64,000 nt of DNA from Neolentinus lepideus HHB14362 ss-1 (Eukaryota; Basidiomycota; Agaricomycetes; Gloeophyllales; Gloeophyllaceae), in the NCBI GenBank assembly GCA_001632425.1, contig KV425574.1, forward strand, positions 12,918-76,917. The letters run 5' to 3'. The position numbers and the translations under genes are program-made. Positions within the stretch are counted from its first letter, which is position 1. Every line of letters starts with the position of its first letter. Under the pieces are notes generated by a model. It was not told where the DNA came from and searched no databases. It saw nothing but the letters and a program-made list of their open reading frames with translations. Shown here piece by piece: positions 34,218 to 45,446 of this stretch.

Positions 34218-36229
34218 ATGCACTCCGATGCCTTCGATGTCATTCCTTACGAGGTCCGTCAAAGTGTCCGGATCATTCACACATAGGCTTACCATACCAC
34301 GCGTTCTACCGTGCAGGATATCAAAGGAGATTGGAAGAAATTAGGATCAGGTTCATTCGGAAATGTTTACAAGGGTGCGCGCTAGTTGATGTGATCGGAT
34401 CGCACTAGTACTCATCGATCACCAGGAAACTACCTGGGCATCGATGTTGCTATTAAGGAGGTTCTGCCCTCTAATGACTACGATGTTGCAAAGTACTTTG
34501 AACGCGAATGGAGACTGATGAAGTGCGCTTCATCACATATATTCCTTGCTGGACCTCATTTTTGCCAGGGAGACCCGCCACCCAAACGTCGTTCTATACC
34601 TAGGTCTCTCCAGGGCACCAGATCCTGACAGTCGTATATTCATCATATCCGAATATATTGAGGGTGGTATGTATCAAATCATTTATAGATGTACAGATTT
34701 CCACAACCGTCCTACCAGGCAGTCTGAGACAGTACATCCATGACAAAAGCAAACCTTTCCCCTGGCGTCTCCGTCTCTCTTTCGCGACCGATATAACCCG
34801 CGCCCTTGCCTACCTCCATGCCCGCCGATGCATCCATCGCGACCTGAAAGGCGAGAACCTCCTTGTGACCGCCAATGGGCGTATCAAGATCACGGACTTT
34901 GGCTTCGCCCGCATCGCAGCGCGCAATGCGGACGAGTCCAAACGGCTTACCTTCTGCGGCACAGACTCGTACATGTCCCCCGAGATCCTCCTCGGCAACG
35001 AGTTTGACCTTCCCACCGATATCTTTTCCCTCGGCATCATTTTCTGTGAGATCGCCGCTCGCCGTCTCGCCGACGACAAGCACTTCCGCCGCGCCGCGCC
35101 TTTCTTCGCGATCGATACCGAGGAGGTGCACACGACCGCGAGCCCCGGCTGCCCTGCCGCCTTCCTCGATCTCACCCTCGACTGTCTCACCCAGGACCCC
35201 GCTGCGCGCCCGACGACGCGCCAGATTCTCGAGCGTCTTGCGGAGATCGAGGCTGAAGTCATCTCGCAGGACGACTCGCACGTTGGTAGCGTGAAGTTCA
35301 TGACCGGACAGAAACGCCCTAGTGCGGCGCCCCGTATACCCAGTTTCGGCATGGGCGTTGGTAAGGATATCCGCAATGGCCAGTCTCATGACAGGGACTC
35401 GAGTGATGAAGGGGACAGTGAGGATGAGCTCATTGAGGCCGTCATGGGCCTCCGAAACGTAGACCTCAACAGCCGGTTCAGCCATGCTGACGGAGATAGT
35501 AGTATGTTAATTCTCATCGACTGGTCTTCTGTCAATACTAAATTACCTCCAGCTACTCGTGGCGACAGTGCCCAACCCTTAATGGACGACACTTCAAGCC
35601 TTTACTCCGACTACAGCACCACCGTCATCCGCTCCCACCCTAATCAAGCAACCGAAGCGCCCTCACTCTCCTCTATCCTCACCATCCGACCCTCCCCCGA
35701 CCCGAACGACTCACCTTCACCCATTCCGGACGTCGCTGCGCCCAACACCGACTCCCTGCTCTCCATCGAGTCCTTCCGTACCGCGCGCTCCTCCGTAGGC
35801 CCCTCCATTGCCGGCGCCACCGAGGGCGGGTCGACGATTCGAATGCTCCCGTCAGCATTGGTACACCGGTTCACGCTTATCAAACCCGGAGCGAAGCGGA
35901 CGAGCGGGAGCATGTCCCCCGCAAGGAACAACACGGAACCGACCTGGAGCCCCCTGAACGTCTTCTTCTCAAGCGGGCTGCTCGTGGCGAAGTGCGACCT
36001 GTGCAATAAGCGGCTCGGGTGGAAGCCGGTGCTCGAGTGTGATGATTGTGGCTTGAGGTGTGATGATCACTTTGTTCCGTATTCTACAAATATTGATTGT
36101 GATGGTTGCAGGGCGCACACGAAGTGTGGCGAGACGGCCCCGATGGACTGCGGCCTTCGCCCAGTCGTCCCGCACACCCACACTCACAGCCCGCCGAGTC
36201 CCGCACCCGCCAGGAAGAAGACATCATGA
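34218..36229 (+). CDS. TKL-type (LISK-like) protein kinase with C-terminal C1 zinc domain
   Basis: Seven exons: 34218-34253, 34317-34374, 34426-34522, 34569-34666, 34719-35501, 35553-36057 and 36112-36229, giving 564 residues. The kinase begins at residue 13: glycine loop LGSGSFGNVYKG, VAIK lysine 42, catalytic loop HRDLKGEN (136-143), DFG at 156-158, and CGTDSYMSPE. All catalytic residues are present, so it should be active; the subfamily resembles LIMK/TESK and the fungal LISK-DD1 set. After a Ser-rich linker of about 170 residues comes a C1-like zinc module with CDLC, CDDC, HTKC and a final Cys. The last intron interrupts that module, and splicing restores its spacing. C1 domains bind diacylglycerol/phorbol ester or act as protein docks. 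Kinase-then-C1 is the reverse of the usual order. The start codon is the first ATG that keeps frame into the glycine loop; an additional 5' exon is possible. Confidence 0.83.
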
Positions 36230-36698
36230 ACATCATTTCCGCTTGTACAACGCACAGGATATGGGATACAGTAATAGGTTACCGTGACTTTACGATCATC
36301 TTGCGACATGACACATTCCGAACTACTACACTGCATTCTGAACTACATTATACAACGGACCTGAACATAATTTCTTGCTTTTTCATCACAAAGCATCATG
36401 GTTGTGTATGGTTTCGACATCATTCTCGAGGTAGATATGACAAATGGATTGCGGGACTGTGAATCGATGGTTAGCATTGTGTAAGGATGAGCACGTATCA
36501 TTATTCGAAGCAGCATAGCTCCATCTCGCACATATCATTATATACGACTTTTTATGAACACCTGAGCGATCGTGCAGGGTCATGAGAAACTGTAAGGTCA
36601 GTATCAAACTACACGAAACCTAATATACCTCTATGTCTATATGTCTATGGGATTACTCGTATTACTATAATTCAACCCAGTCTCACCCTCCAGTGTCA
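36230..36698. other. Convergent 3' spacer between kinase and thioesterase
   Basis: AT-rich sequence with no supportable gene. Confidence 0.4.
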
Positions 36699-38719
36699 CT
36701 ATTCCAAACCGCAGTGGATAAGCTTAGTGCTGCGCAGACCACGAATCTCCGCGCCCATCTCCAAAGCGCGCTTCGCGTCGAGCCAATGCATCGCCTCTTC
36801 AAGGAGGTAAAGGGAATTAAGAAGCGGTGTAAGGTGAGTACTAAATTCGGGACTCACCTTGGTATGTCTTGGGCACAACCTGCCTCCTCAAAGGCTCGCC
36901 CTCTTCGCGGCACCACGTGAACCTGAAATTGTTCGTCGTTCGCTCTTGGCCTGTCTTGACGTCTACGACATTCGCTTGCACTAATGCGTGCTGGAAATTT
37001 TTAAACCGATAAGCTCCTGCGCTGTACAATAATGACGAGAATCAGATCCTTACCACTAACGCAGGGAACTGCCGCGAGGTAGTCGAGTGTACGATGTGCG
37101 AGGTGAGGCGGAGGACGCAGCCGATGGGGACGGGACGCGCGAAGGAGATGCCGTCGAGCGAGAGGAAGCGGACGTGGTCCCGGGTGAAGAGGCGAGCGTT
37201 GGTGAAAGCGAGCTCGTATGCAAGGCGCATCAGATAGCCTGCATCCCAGTCAGCTTCAGCTAATATGTTTAACTGAGAAATATGTTACATACCTCCAAAT
37301 ACTTTCTGGTGCACACTATTCAACCGCTCTATAAATACAACACAAAGATGAGAAGGGAGTAGCACTCACTTGCGCTCCTGCGGGAACATCAACATACACT
37401 TCTCCAACTTCGTATCGCCCATCCACACTCTCTCCTCTCTTTCCTCCAGCTGTTGATCATCCCTACCGTACTTTAGATAGAAGTCGTGCAATACTTGCGC
37501 TTCGGCGGAGCTCGGTGGGACGCGGTCGAGCGAGCGTGAGGCCATTGATTGGCGGCGGGTTTTGTGGGCTGTGAGTATTTGGTGATATCGACGCAAAAGA
37601 GAGTAGCAACAAAGGGGAGGGGAAGAGATTGGAGGAGACACGGAAAGCGAGCGGAGGAGAGTAGAAGGAGAGGATGCACACCTTCGCCCATTGCATGCAA
37701 TGCGCGTTCTTCCGGAGTGGATACTACTAGAGGATGCACGCCATGCGCTTTGTGAGTGTATGCGTCTCTGCAGACCATTGAGAATCGACCTTGAGTGTCA
37801 AAGATTAGTGCATATGGAATTTTGAGTAAGCTAACTTCCGCCTAACGTACCCAGAAGCAGGGTCTCATCCCCTTGACCGTCCTTACCAAGAGCCTCCATC
37901 TGTACCGCGACTTCCATGGAGCTCTTGCCCGTATAGATGACCTGCCCGCTGAGTCTCATATCCCGCACAGGAGACAATGGAGCCAACATGTCCAGCCTAT
38001 CCGACGCCACATATATGTTATAGGCTATTGGCAGTGCCCATGACCACGGTACTCACCTATCCACAGACGCTGTCACTATATAAAATCCTTGCTCCTGCAC
38101 GCTTCCCACCGTCTCCACACCCGGACCTAGCATGTACTTGTACGCGATACTACCTGCTAGCGAGTCGAGATGTTCCATCAGCTTCCCAGTCTGGATACCT
38201 CCAGAAGCGTTAGTGTACTGCTCGAGCAGCTGGGGATTCGAAGCGAATGAGAGGAGTTGCTCGCAGTAGGAGTCGTGCATATTACGGGGAACGAGTTCCG
38301 GTGGTGAGTAGGAGGAGTCGGAGGAGGATGTATCGCTGTTGATGAGTGCTTCGGACCAGAGCAGAGGGGAGCGCATGGGCATGATTCTGGATGTAGAATA
38401 TATATGGGTTCAAATAACGTTGAATAAAGGATTGTTTGAAAGTACACTGACGAGCTGTAAGCAGGATTCGACTTCTTTCCTAACACAATCCTCAATTCCT
38501 CCCAGCCTCTTTAATAGAGTAACACGACTCACTGATCACTTTAAGCAGCTTATCCAGTGTATTTACATCCTCCGTCTCCTCAACGGCCTTCGCCTCCGTA
38601 ACCACATTCTGTTTAACTGCAGAGATGGATATCGGACGGATTGATGGTCTTGTCGTGAACGAATAAAAGTCGGGCTTCCGTGTGCAGCGCAGGACCGACG
38701 CTCTTCTCCAAGCTTGCAT
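36699..38719 (-). CDS. Acyl-CoA thioesterase, ACOT9-like, mitochondrial
   Basis: Ten exons: 38719-38533, 38479-38452, 38396-38057, 37996-37851, 37789-37682, 37568-37380, 37315-37293, 37238-37054, 36990-36858 and 36796-36699, encoding 478 residues. The N-terminus (MQAWRRASVLRCTRKPDFYS) is basic and hydroxylated, as expected of a mitochondrial presequence. Two hot-dog folds follow. The first contains LMEHLDSLAGSIAYKY and the second has NVHQKVFGGYLMRLAYELAF and FLSLDGISFARPVPIGC. These double-hot-dog features match ACOT9/ACOT10. The enzyme hydrolyses acyl-CoA to free acid and CoA in the mitochondrial matrix, balancing fatty and branched-chain acyl pools. A 28-nt exon and a 23-nt exon are among its ten exons; all joins keep frame. 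Fold and family are clear; chain-length preference is unknown. Confidence 0.87.
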
Positions 38720-39230
38720 AGTTGGATCGCCCAGATTATGTACAGGTTCGAAAGAGTAGTTGGTGCTACAGAACAGGAAAACTAACCGAGCACACAGCAC
38801 TCGTCATAAGAGGTGCGCCATTTCTTTCAGCCTCCTTCGGACACATACGATGCCGAAGCTTCCCGAATGCAAGCATCACCTTGCAAAGCAGACGTCGGAG
38901 TCGTAGACATCCGCTAGGCTGGTTTCGCGTCCGGAATTCAACTTGCAGCGAGCCCCCTGCGACATAGACGAAGAATCCGAATGGTGTCCTGCCTCAAGTA
39001 AAAATACAAAGCGACTTCAAATTCGCAGCCGGCACGTTGTGGGAAATGTTAATGAGGTCTCGCACGGGAATTGCGCTTCGTTTCCGCCCCAAGCATGCTG
39101 CTTTGTATATGGAAACGTCCGAGTGGACGATATTACGGTTGACCCTAAGTTGCATTAGAGATATGATTACAGAGACTTTATCGGATTCAACTACTTCCTT
39201 TTCACCACATCGAACGAAGGGCAGACGACG
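38720..39230. other. Divergent upstream region of ACOT9-like gene and AKR1
   Basis: No coding sequence is supported. It holds the promoters of two oppositely oriented genes. Confidence 0.35.
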
Positions 39231-40800
39231 ATGGCAGCAAACGTACCGGTCTTTACTTTGAATAATGGCATTAAGATGCCCGGTGTCGGAATGGGGTGAG
39301 TGGAAGAGCTTATCTTGTCTATGCAAATCGTCTCCTGAACGGTAGCATAGATGCTGGACGAACTACTCCAGTAATGAAAGCGTGTTGAACATGTGCCGAA
39401 CCGCCCTGAAAGTATGTTCTTACCACAACCCCGAAGTTCTTGCAATGATCTCGATTGTGCCCTCTATGACAGGTTGGATACAGGCATTTCGATACTGTAT
39501 GTGTCCGATTTCTAACTTTCCTTGGTCTGTTCATTATGACCAAACATGGGTATAACAGGCAGCAATGTATGGTGAGTCATTGCACCTAAATATACGGCGA
39601 GTTCTGATCCAAAGGTGATCAGGCAACGAAGACGCGGTAGGCCAGGCCATCCGCGAATCCGCAGTTCCAAGGGAAGAAATCTTCGTCACGACGAAGCTAA
39701 AGTCCGTATCTCTTTCCGCTCTTACCCCTCTCCTTCCCTCTAACCCATGTCATGTAGCAACCATTCGCACCACAAAGTTCGCGAAGCATTTGAAGGCTCA
39801 CTAACCGCGCTCAATGTTGATTACGTTGACTTGTACTTGATGCACTGGCCACAAGCCACCAGCGGTACATCCCATATATCTATTATCTAATGGGTCGAGT
39901 GTTGATTTATGGAGATGAAGATGACTCAACGAAGGCTCTTCCGGTGCCTACATTTATCGAGACCTATAAGGAGATGGAAAAGCTCCTTGATACCGGTGAG
40001 CATTTCCGAGATATTAAATGACGTTCCCTATCTATACATAGATCATTTCGCTGTCGTCAGGCTAGCTGTCGTTAATGAACCTACAGCTATTCACATAATT
40101 TTCCACTCACAGGGAAAGTAAAAGCAATTGGCGTCTCCAACTTCTCCATCAAAACGCTTTCAGAACTTTTACCACATGTTAAGGTCGTGCCCGCCGTGAA
40201 CCAGGCGAGTCCCTCGTCATACTCTGGTTCTGTAGTTTTTATTGCTGATTCGTGCTATAATAGGTCGAGATGCACCCCAGTCTTCCCCAACCGGAATTGC
40301 TCCAGTTCTGCAAAGAGAAAGGCATCCAGGTTGAAGCATATTCACCTCTAGGTACGCATATAACTTACATCGCACGCTGCGCTCATTGAATCTCTATGTC
40401 ATATTATCAGGCCAAAGCGCCCGCATCTTCTTCCCGGCACTCGAACCCATTGCATCAAAGTACTCCGTCACAGCAGCACAGATCGCTCTGAGCTGGGGAG
40501 TCCAGCGCGGCACGGCCGTCATCCCGAAGAGCGAGAATGAGGGGAGGATGAAGGCGAATCTCGAGGTGCATTCCAGTCATCCCCTTCTGTTAGATTTGAT
40601 CGAACTAAGGGACTGTTGTGTCTGCATTTCAGCTAATAACTCTTGAGGATGAAGACATGTCTGCCATCTCTACTATTCACAAGCGGCCAGACATGCACAG
40701 GAGCCTGTGCGACTTTCACGCCGAGGATGGGACTGTGAGTGGTTGGACGTACGAGCAGCTCGGTTGGAAGGGGATGAAGAAGGGTGGTTATGTCGTATAG
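39231..40800 (+). CDS. Aldo-keto reductase, tandem copy 1
   Basis: Eleven exons: 39231-39295, 39351-39411, 39473-39496, 39559-39571, 39623-39701, 39758-39864, 39915-39995, 40113-40204, 40264-40351, 40411-40565 and 40633-40800, encoding 310 residues. The (alpha/beta)8 reductase tetrad is visible: Asp49 and Tyr54 in FDTAAMYGNED, a Lys in VTTKL, and a His in LMHWPQ. The NADPH-binding end is [16 protein letters not shown]. The protein should reduce small aldehydes or ketones with NADPH in the cytosol. Intron 8 begins with GC (donor CAG|GCGAGT at 40205), while the same place in the neighbouring copy begins with GT. The acceptor before exon 7 is the least certain join. Similarity to the next gene along its whole length shows a recent tandem duplication. 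Confidence 0.85.
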
Positions 40801-41066
40801 CATGTTGCAATTATCTAGGAAATAGATAGAATTTTGCTTTCACTAATGCAGCGACTTCTTAGGATTTTGCCGAATTTAAGCGCCCACAAGCTTGATTACG
40901 GTGGCGAGATCTAGAAGCCAGCTCGGACGTCCGAGTGGGCCACCTCAGGCCTGAGATCTTTCTTGAGACATCATCATGATGTGTACGGGCCGTCAGCGCT
41001 GCTCGCAGCAGCGTATATATAGAAGAAGCCTGCAGGGCGACGTCTCTCTCTAACGTATAACTGACG

Positions 41067-42572
41067 ATGGCAGCGAATATTCCTACATTCGTGTTGAACA
41101 ATGGCATCAAAATGCCTAGCGTTGGCCTAGGGTCAGTGCGCCTTCAATCATGACATCTTTTGAGTCAAGTTGAAGGTCGTTGGATAGGTGCTGGACCGAG
41201 TATTCGAGCCATAAACGGGTCTACAATATGTGCAAGACGGCAATAAAGTCTGGGTACAGACATTTTGACACGGTGTGTGCCATCAGTACTTGATGTTTAT
41301 GTCTCCGATTAACGACGAATTGGTCTCCTGATGTCAGGCTGAGATGTACGGTACGCTGCACGGCACTTCTTACATCTGGAAAGTGTCGATCTGACGGCGT
41401 GCGCATCATGCAGCGAATGAGGATTCTGTGGGCGCAGCAATCCGAGACTCGGGTCTCCCTCGAGAGGAGTTATTTGTTACCACGAAGTTAAAGTACGCAC
41501 TCTTTGTTTCTCTCATCCGGCTAGTACAGCTGCTTATGTTTGTCATACACAGTAATGATGCGCACCACACCGTTCGCAGAGCGTTTGACACGTCGCTCAA
41601 GACTCTGAATGTCGGTTACATTGACTTGTACCTGATGCACTGGCCGCAGGCAGCGAGAGGTACGTCAAGTGTTCTTCATATACCTTGACATTGAACGCCA
41701 GGATCGTGTAATATCTTATAGGTGGTTTATTCTCAGCTGAACAAAACCCAAGCTTTGTCGAAACGTGGAAGGAAATGGAGAAACTCCTTGATACAGGTAT
41801 TGTCTCCGTGAATAGACATTTGTCGATGGACAGTGATTAAATGGTCGGCCTTTGGCTCCCAGGAAAGGTGAAGGCTATCGGGGTCTCCAATTTCTCCATC
41901 AAGACGCTCTCGGACCTTCTCCCCCACGCAAAGGTTGTTCCTGCTGTCAATCAGGTACGGCCGAAGGTTTCCGCGCTCTACAGAGCGAAGGTCAAGGGAA
42001 GGACGCTGAATGTCATGGCTTTTCACAGGTGGAGATCCACCCTTGCTTGCCACAAGAAGACCTTGTGCAGTTCTGTAAAGAGAAGGGCATCGTTGTAGAG
42101 GCATATTCACCGCTAGGTCCGAGCCGGTCGTATTCTCCTCGTCGTGATCCTTCATGCTAATCACACAAATGTAGGCCAAGGCAATGCTCTCTTCATGCCG
42201 CACCTTGAGCCTATAGCGAAGAAGTACTCGGAATCTCTAAGCAAATCTATTACTCCGGCGCAGATTGCCTTGAGTTGGGGTGTACAAAGGGGTGTCGCCA
42301 TACTCCCGAAGAGCGAGAACGAAGGGCGGATAAAGGCGAACATCGACGTGAGAAGCCCCAACTTTCTCAGGATTTTGTCGGAAGTTGACAGTTGGATTAT
42401 TTTGCAGCTTGTGACCCTGGCAGATGAGGACATGACCGCCATTTCCTCGATCCACAAACAGAAGGGGATGCACCGTAGTCTTTTGGGGTACCACTCCAGC
42501 GACGGAACCGTGTTTGGGTGGTCGTATGAGAAGCTGGGGTGGAATATGAAGAAAGGAGGTATCGTAGCGTGA
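41067..42572 (+). CDS. Aldo-keto reductase, tandem copy 2
   Basis: Ten exons: 41067-41131, 41188-41272, 41338-41350, 41414-41492, 41553-41659, 41722-41796, 41863-41954, 42029-42116, 42175-42347 and 42408-42572, giving 313 residues. The catalytic tetrad is Asp49, Tyr54, Lys79 and His110, in FDTAEMYANED, VTTKL and LMHWPQ. The cofactor region is [17 protein letters not shown], and the C-terminal loop that shapes substrate choice is [19 protein letters not shown]. Exon 2 here equals exons 2 plus 3 of copy 1, so one copy has gained or lost an intron. The only 266-bp spacer and same orientation support a local duplication. NADPH-dependent reduction of aldehydes or sugars is expected; the physiological substrate is not known. 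Confidence 0.88.
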
Positions 42573-43159
42573 CTAGAAGAGTCGGAATCGACGTCGTGTA
42601 AGCTATAACGAAGATATGACTTGAGGCTACCCCAGCTTTGGATCGACGCAGCATTTGTTTGCCCTAACTTGGGACCGGAATTGGGTCAGCAAGGAGCTAG
42701 ATGGCATACCTACAAAAAGCCGCTTCCTGATGAGTGACTATTCCCGGCTGAAACTATGTCCGTCTTGCCTCGCTCTTCCAAGGATGGGAACGGGAGAGGC
42801 AGTACAACGTTGCTTCTGCTGGTTTGCGAGCTCTACCTGCTCGCTACAATATCCGACAATGATTGAATATACAAATCTTTGTGATCTTTTCCGGTTATCA
42901 TGCACATGGCGATGGAGTGTGGATTTCTCAAAACGTATCAGCGGATGTTCGGATATATGAAGGTGAGACTTGCGGGATTCAGGGCGATGTCGTGACCTGC
43001 CTTGTACTTCACAGAAACGTATCAGATCTGGGAATGAGAACTCGCCGACATCTTCGTCTTTGCGCGATGATCATGTTTGGTGTAATGTTCAGCGGAGTCA
43101 AAGGTACAGAGCTTGGACTCTGACACACTCGAAATATGACTTGGCAATTTCTTGGTCCA

Positions 43160-43190
43160 ATTCACCCATGTCAAGTTGACATGGGTGAAT
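43160..43190. repeat. Perfect 31-bp palindrome (15 + 1 + 15)
   Basis: The left arm ATTCACCCATGTCAA (43160-43174) is followed by one G and then its exact reverse complement (43176-43190). It lies outside any gene. Confidence 0.9.
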
Positions 43191-44509
43191 GGGATCGAGC
43201 TACGTGAAGTAGCATCCTGCTCTTGATCGACTCCCGTCCGCGAAATGGCTGTTGGACGGAAGTCCTAGAGACAGTGTTCAACTTCAACGCTACGCTAGGA
43301 TTTAGCGTCGAACATCCCCACTGGAAAAAATGTCTACTTCGATGCTGGCGAAATAAATCCCCCAGGACGTTCGACGGTGTCAGAAACCAGATGTAAGGTC
43401 GACTCCTTCCCAACTGCAAGATAACCAGGGAAACGTTCGAAGATGTATGAACGTGGGAGATAGATGAGCCACGATTGAGAGTACTGACTCCGATGGACCA
43501 GAGGCTGGATTCTTCTAGCTTGATGCTCAGTGGTCTTTGGGGTGGTCGCTACCTTCCGCGAGCAGCACGTTGCTCCACGTGCCCATGATCTTTGGATCAA
43601 AATCAGCAGAGTCAGGTATATGAAGGTGGGACTCCTCTGATCGAAGACGATATCGGGACTCCAAATGGAACTCTGCCTTGTACTCGCAGGAGATAGAAGC
43701 AAGGGTCGTCTTCCCAGCGTCATCATCATCATGGGTGTGTATCGAGAGTCACGAGGATGAAAAATATGTCAGAAACAGACAAACAGCATGAAAATACGTG
43801 GAACCCACGAACGACTCAAGTATGAGACATCTACCCATGTCAGTTCAGTTGTATATTTAGCTGGTGAATATCCTGTAGACACGACTCCGTCTCGGGTTAC
43901 AACTACATACCAGTGCGAGCCTAAAACTCCCCTTAATCCTCATGTTCAGTAATTCGGTCAAACCAGACGTAAAGCGTATAATTAGGCTTTTCCGGACACA
44001 TGCAGCAGGAAGACGCACAGAGATTTATGAATGTGGGGGATATGACGATCTAAGGTTAGCACGCATGCTTCGTGTCGCGATGGCGGCTCTCGAACAAACG
44101 TAAAAAGGACAAGTTCACAGCGTACAGGCAACCATGCAGGCGTCTGGAGATGTATGAGCGTGGGAGTGTTAGGATCGCGCTCTATGGTATAGTATCTCGA
44201 CATCTCTGCAAGGGGAAACTTCTCGCCTGGATTGATGCCGAGTTCATGCAAGCACATCTTCGAGACCTCCTCAAGCTTCCTTGCTTGACGCACATTGCCG
44301 TACCTCGTAGGAATCCATTAATGCAAATGGAATCTGCGACTGGGACTGGGGACTGGAGAGGCAAGTTACTGTACTCAGGTCAATAGTAGACGTTCCGGTG
44401 TTGTGGTACCGGTGTATCTGACGACGCGTAGGTGTACAGGCCATCAGAGTAGGCTGAAGAGCTAGCCAGCACTGCCTTCGTCCGTCGGCGAAGGCTGTGT
44501 TGCAATGCA

Positions 44510-44575
44510 GGAGATTATCTCAAGAGTATAGCATATAGCATACAAGTGTATTGCTATACTCTGGTAATAGTCTCC
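44510..44575. repeat. 66-bp imperfect hairpin
   Basis: The two 24-nt arms, starting GGAGATTATC at 44510 and ending TAGTCTCC at 44575, agree at 19 positions. They enclose an 18-nt AT-rich loop that itself repeats ATAGCATA. A transcript would fold into a long stem. Function is unknown. Confidence 0.7.
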
Positions 44576-45096
44576 TTGGAGCGACAAAGCGGCTGGGCCT
44601 CGTTGACGAGCAGCTGCCTCGGGTCGTCAATTCACCGTCCATTCTATGGCATGACCCATCATAAGAAATGCTTCATTCTGATTCGGATCCGTCAAGTTAG
44701 ATAGTGATATGGCTGAACTGCGATCAAGTCAAAATGGAAATGGAGATGAGGGACATTCTCACTGGTTCGAGCTATTTTCAGGATTTGAATTCTTCTGTTT
44801 GGTTTTTGCTTGTTGCATTAAGATTATGGTCCGTGATTGGTCGTCCATTGTAATGGAAATAACTCCAACGTTGTATTCATGACATCGTTCGTGGGTTACT
44901 TCGTTGTAGAAGGTTCTGTGCTTCATTTTAGCAGCACATAGCAACGAATAGACTCCGGGCACCGGGAAAGTTCAATGGATGGTTTGGGAGAGATTGACGC
45001 TTCAGGAAAATAATGCCGGGTTAAATGACTTGACTTGAATTTACTTGGGGGACTTGAAGTTGTCTTAGATAGACTTTTAGGCATCTTGAGAGCCGG

Positions 45097-45127
45097 AACT
45101 TGCCTTTAATCCGATTAAAGGCAAGTT
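45097..45127. repeat. Second perfect 31-bp palindrome (15 + 1 + 15)
   Basis: The left arm AACTTGCCTTTAATC (45097-45111) is followed by one C and then its exact reverse complement (45113-45127). The architecture matches the palindrome at 43160 although the sequence differs. Confidence 0.9.
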
Positions 45128-45446
45128 GAGTCAGACATGGAAAGACTCTTGATATAAATCGACACTGGCTGACTAAGCCAGAGAGGCGTTCCGTAACAAC
45201 GCCCAGAATGGAAGGTGCATAGGAATTAATGGATAGGGACGAACAAGGATCACATCGTACAAGAAGCGTTCGACATTTATATAATGGCTGCCTGTTCTCC
45301 CAGCAGGTCACTTCTCGCCTCTCCTTGCGAGCTGACGTCGAAGTGCTTATCTTCAGCTGCTGGTCCGCTGCCGTGTCCTTCTTGTAGTAGCTTTTACCAG
45401 CCATCCTTTTTATTTCTGCTGTATACTTGTTTCGCTTTCACAGGAC

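Larger units (their letters stand above)
42573..45446. other. Gene-poor region with F-box/LRR-like relics and palindromes
   Basis: No intact gene could be assembled. On the minus strand three short stretches resemble each other (near 43441-43462, 44023-44044 and 44149-44170). They read in one frame as variants of S/T-P-T-F/L-I-H-L, a pattern common in F-box-associated leucine-rich regions. A longer open stretch at 43982-44293 (minus) contains TPTLIHLQTPAWLP. These are probably remains of one or more F-box-type genes. The region also contains two perfect 31-bp palindromes and a 66-bp hairpin, listed separately. Confidence 0.4.

Noticed and set aside
34712..35485. 257-codon minus-strand frame opposite the kinase
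   Set aside because: Codon pattern mirrors the GC-rich kinase exon; no domain on that strand, and the plus strand has all kinase motifs.
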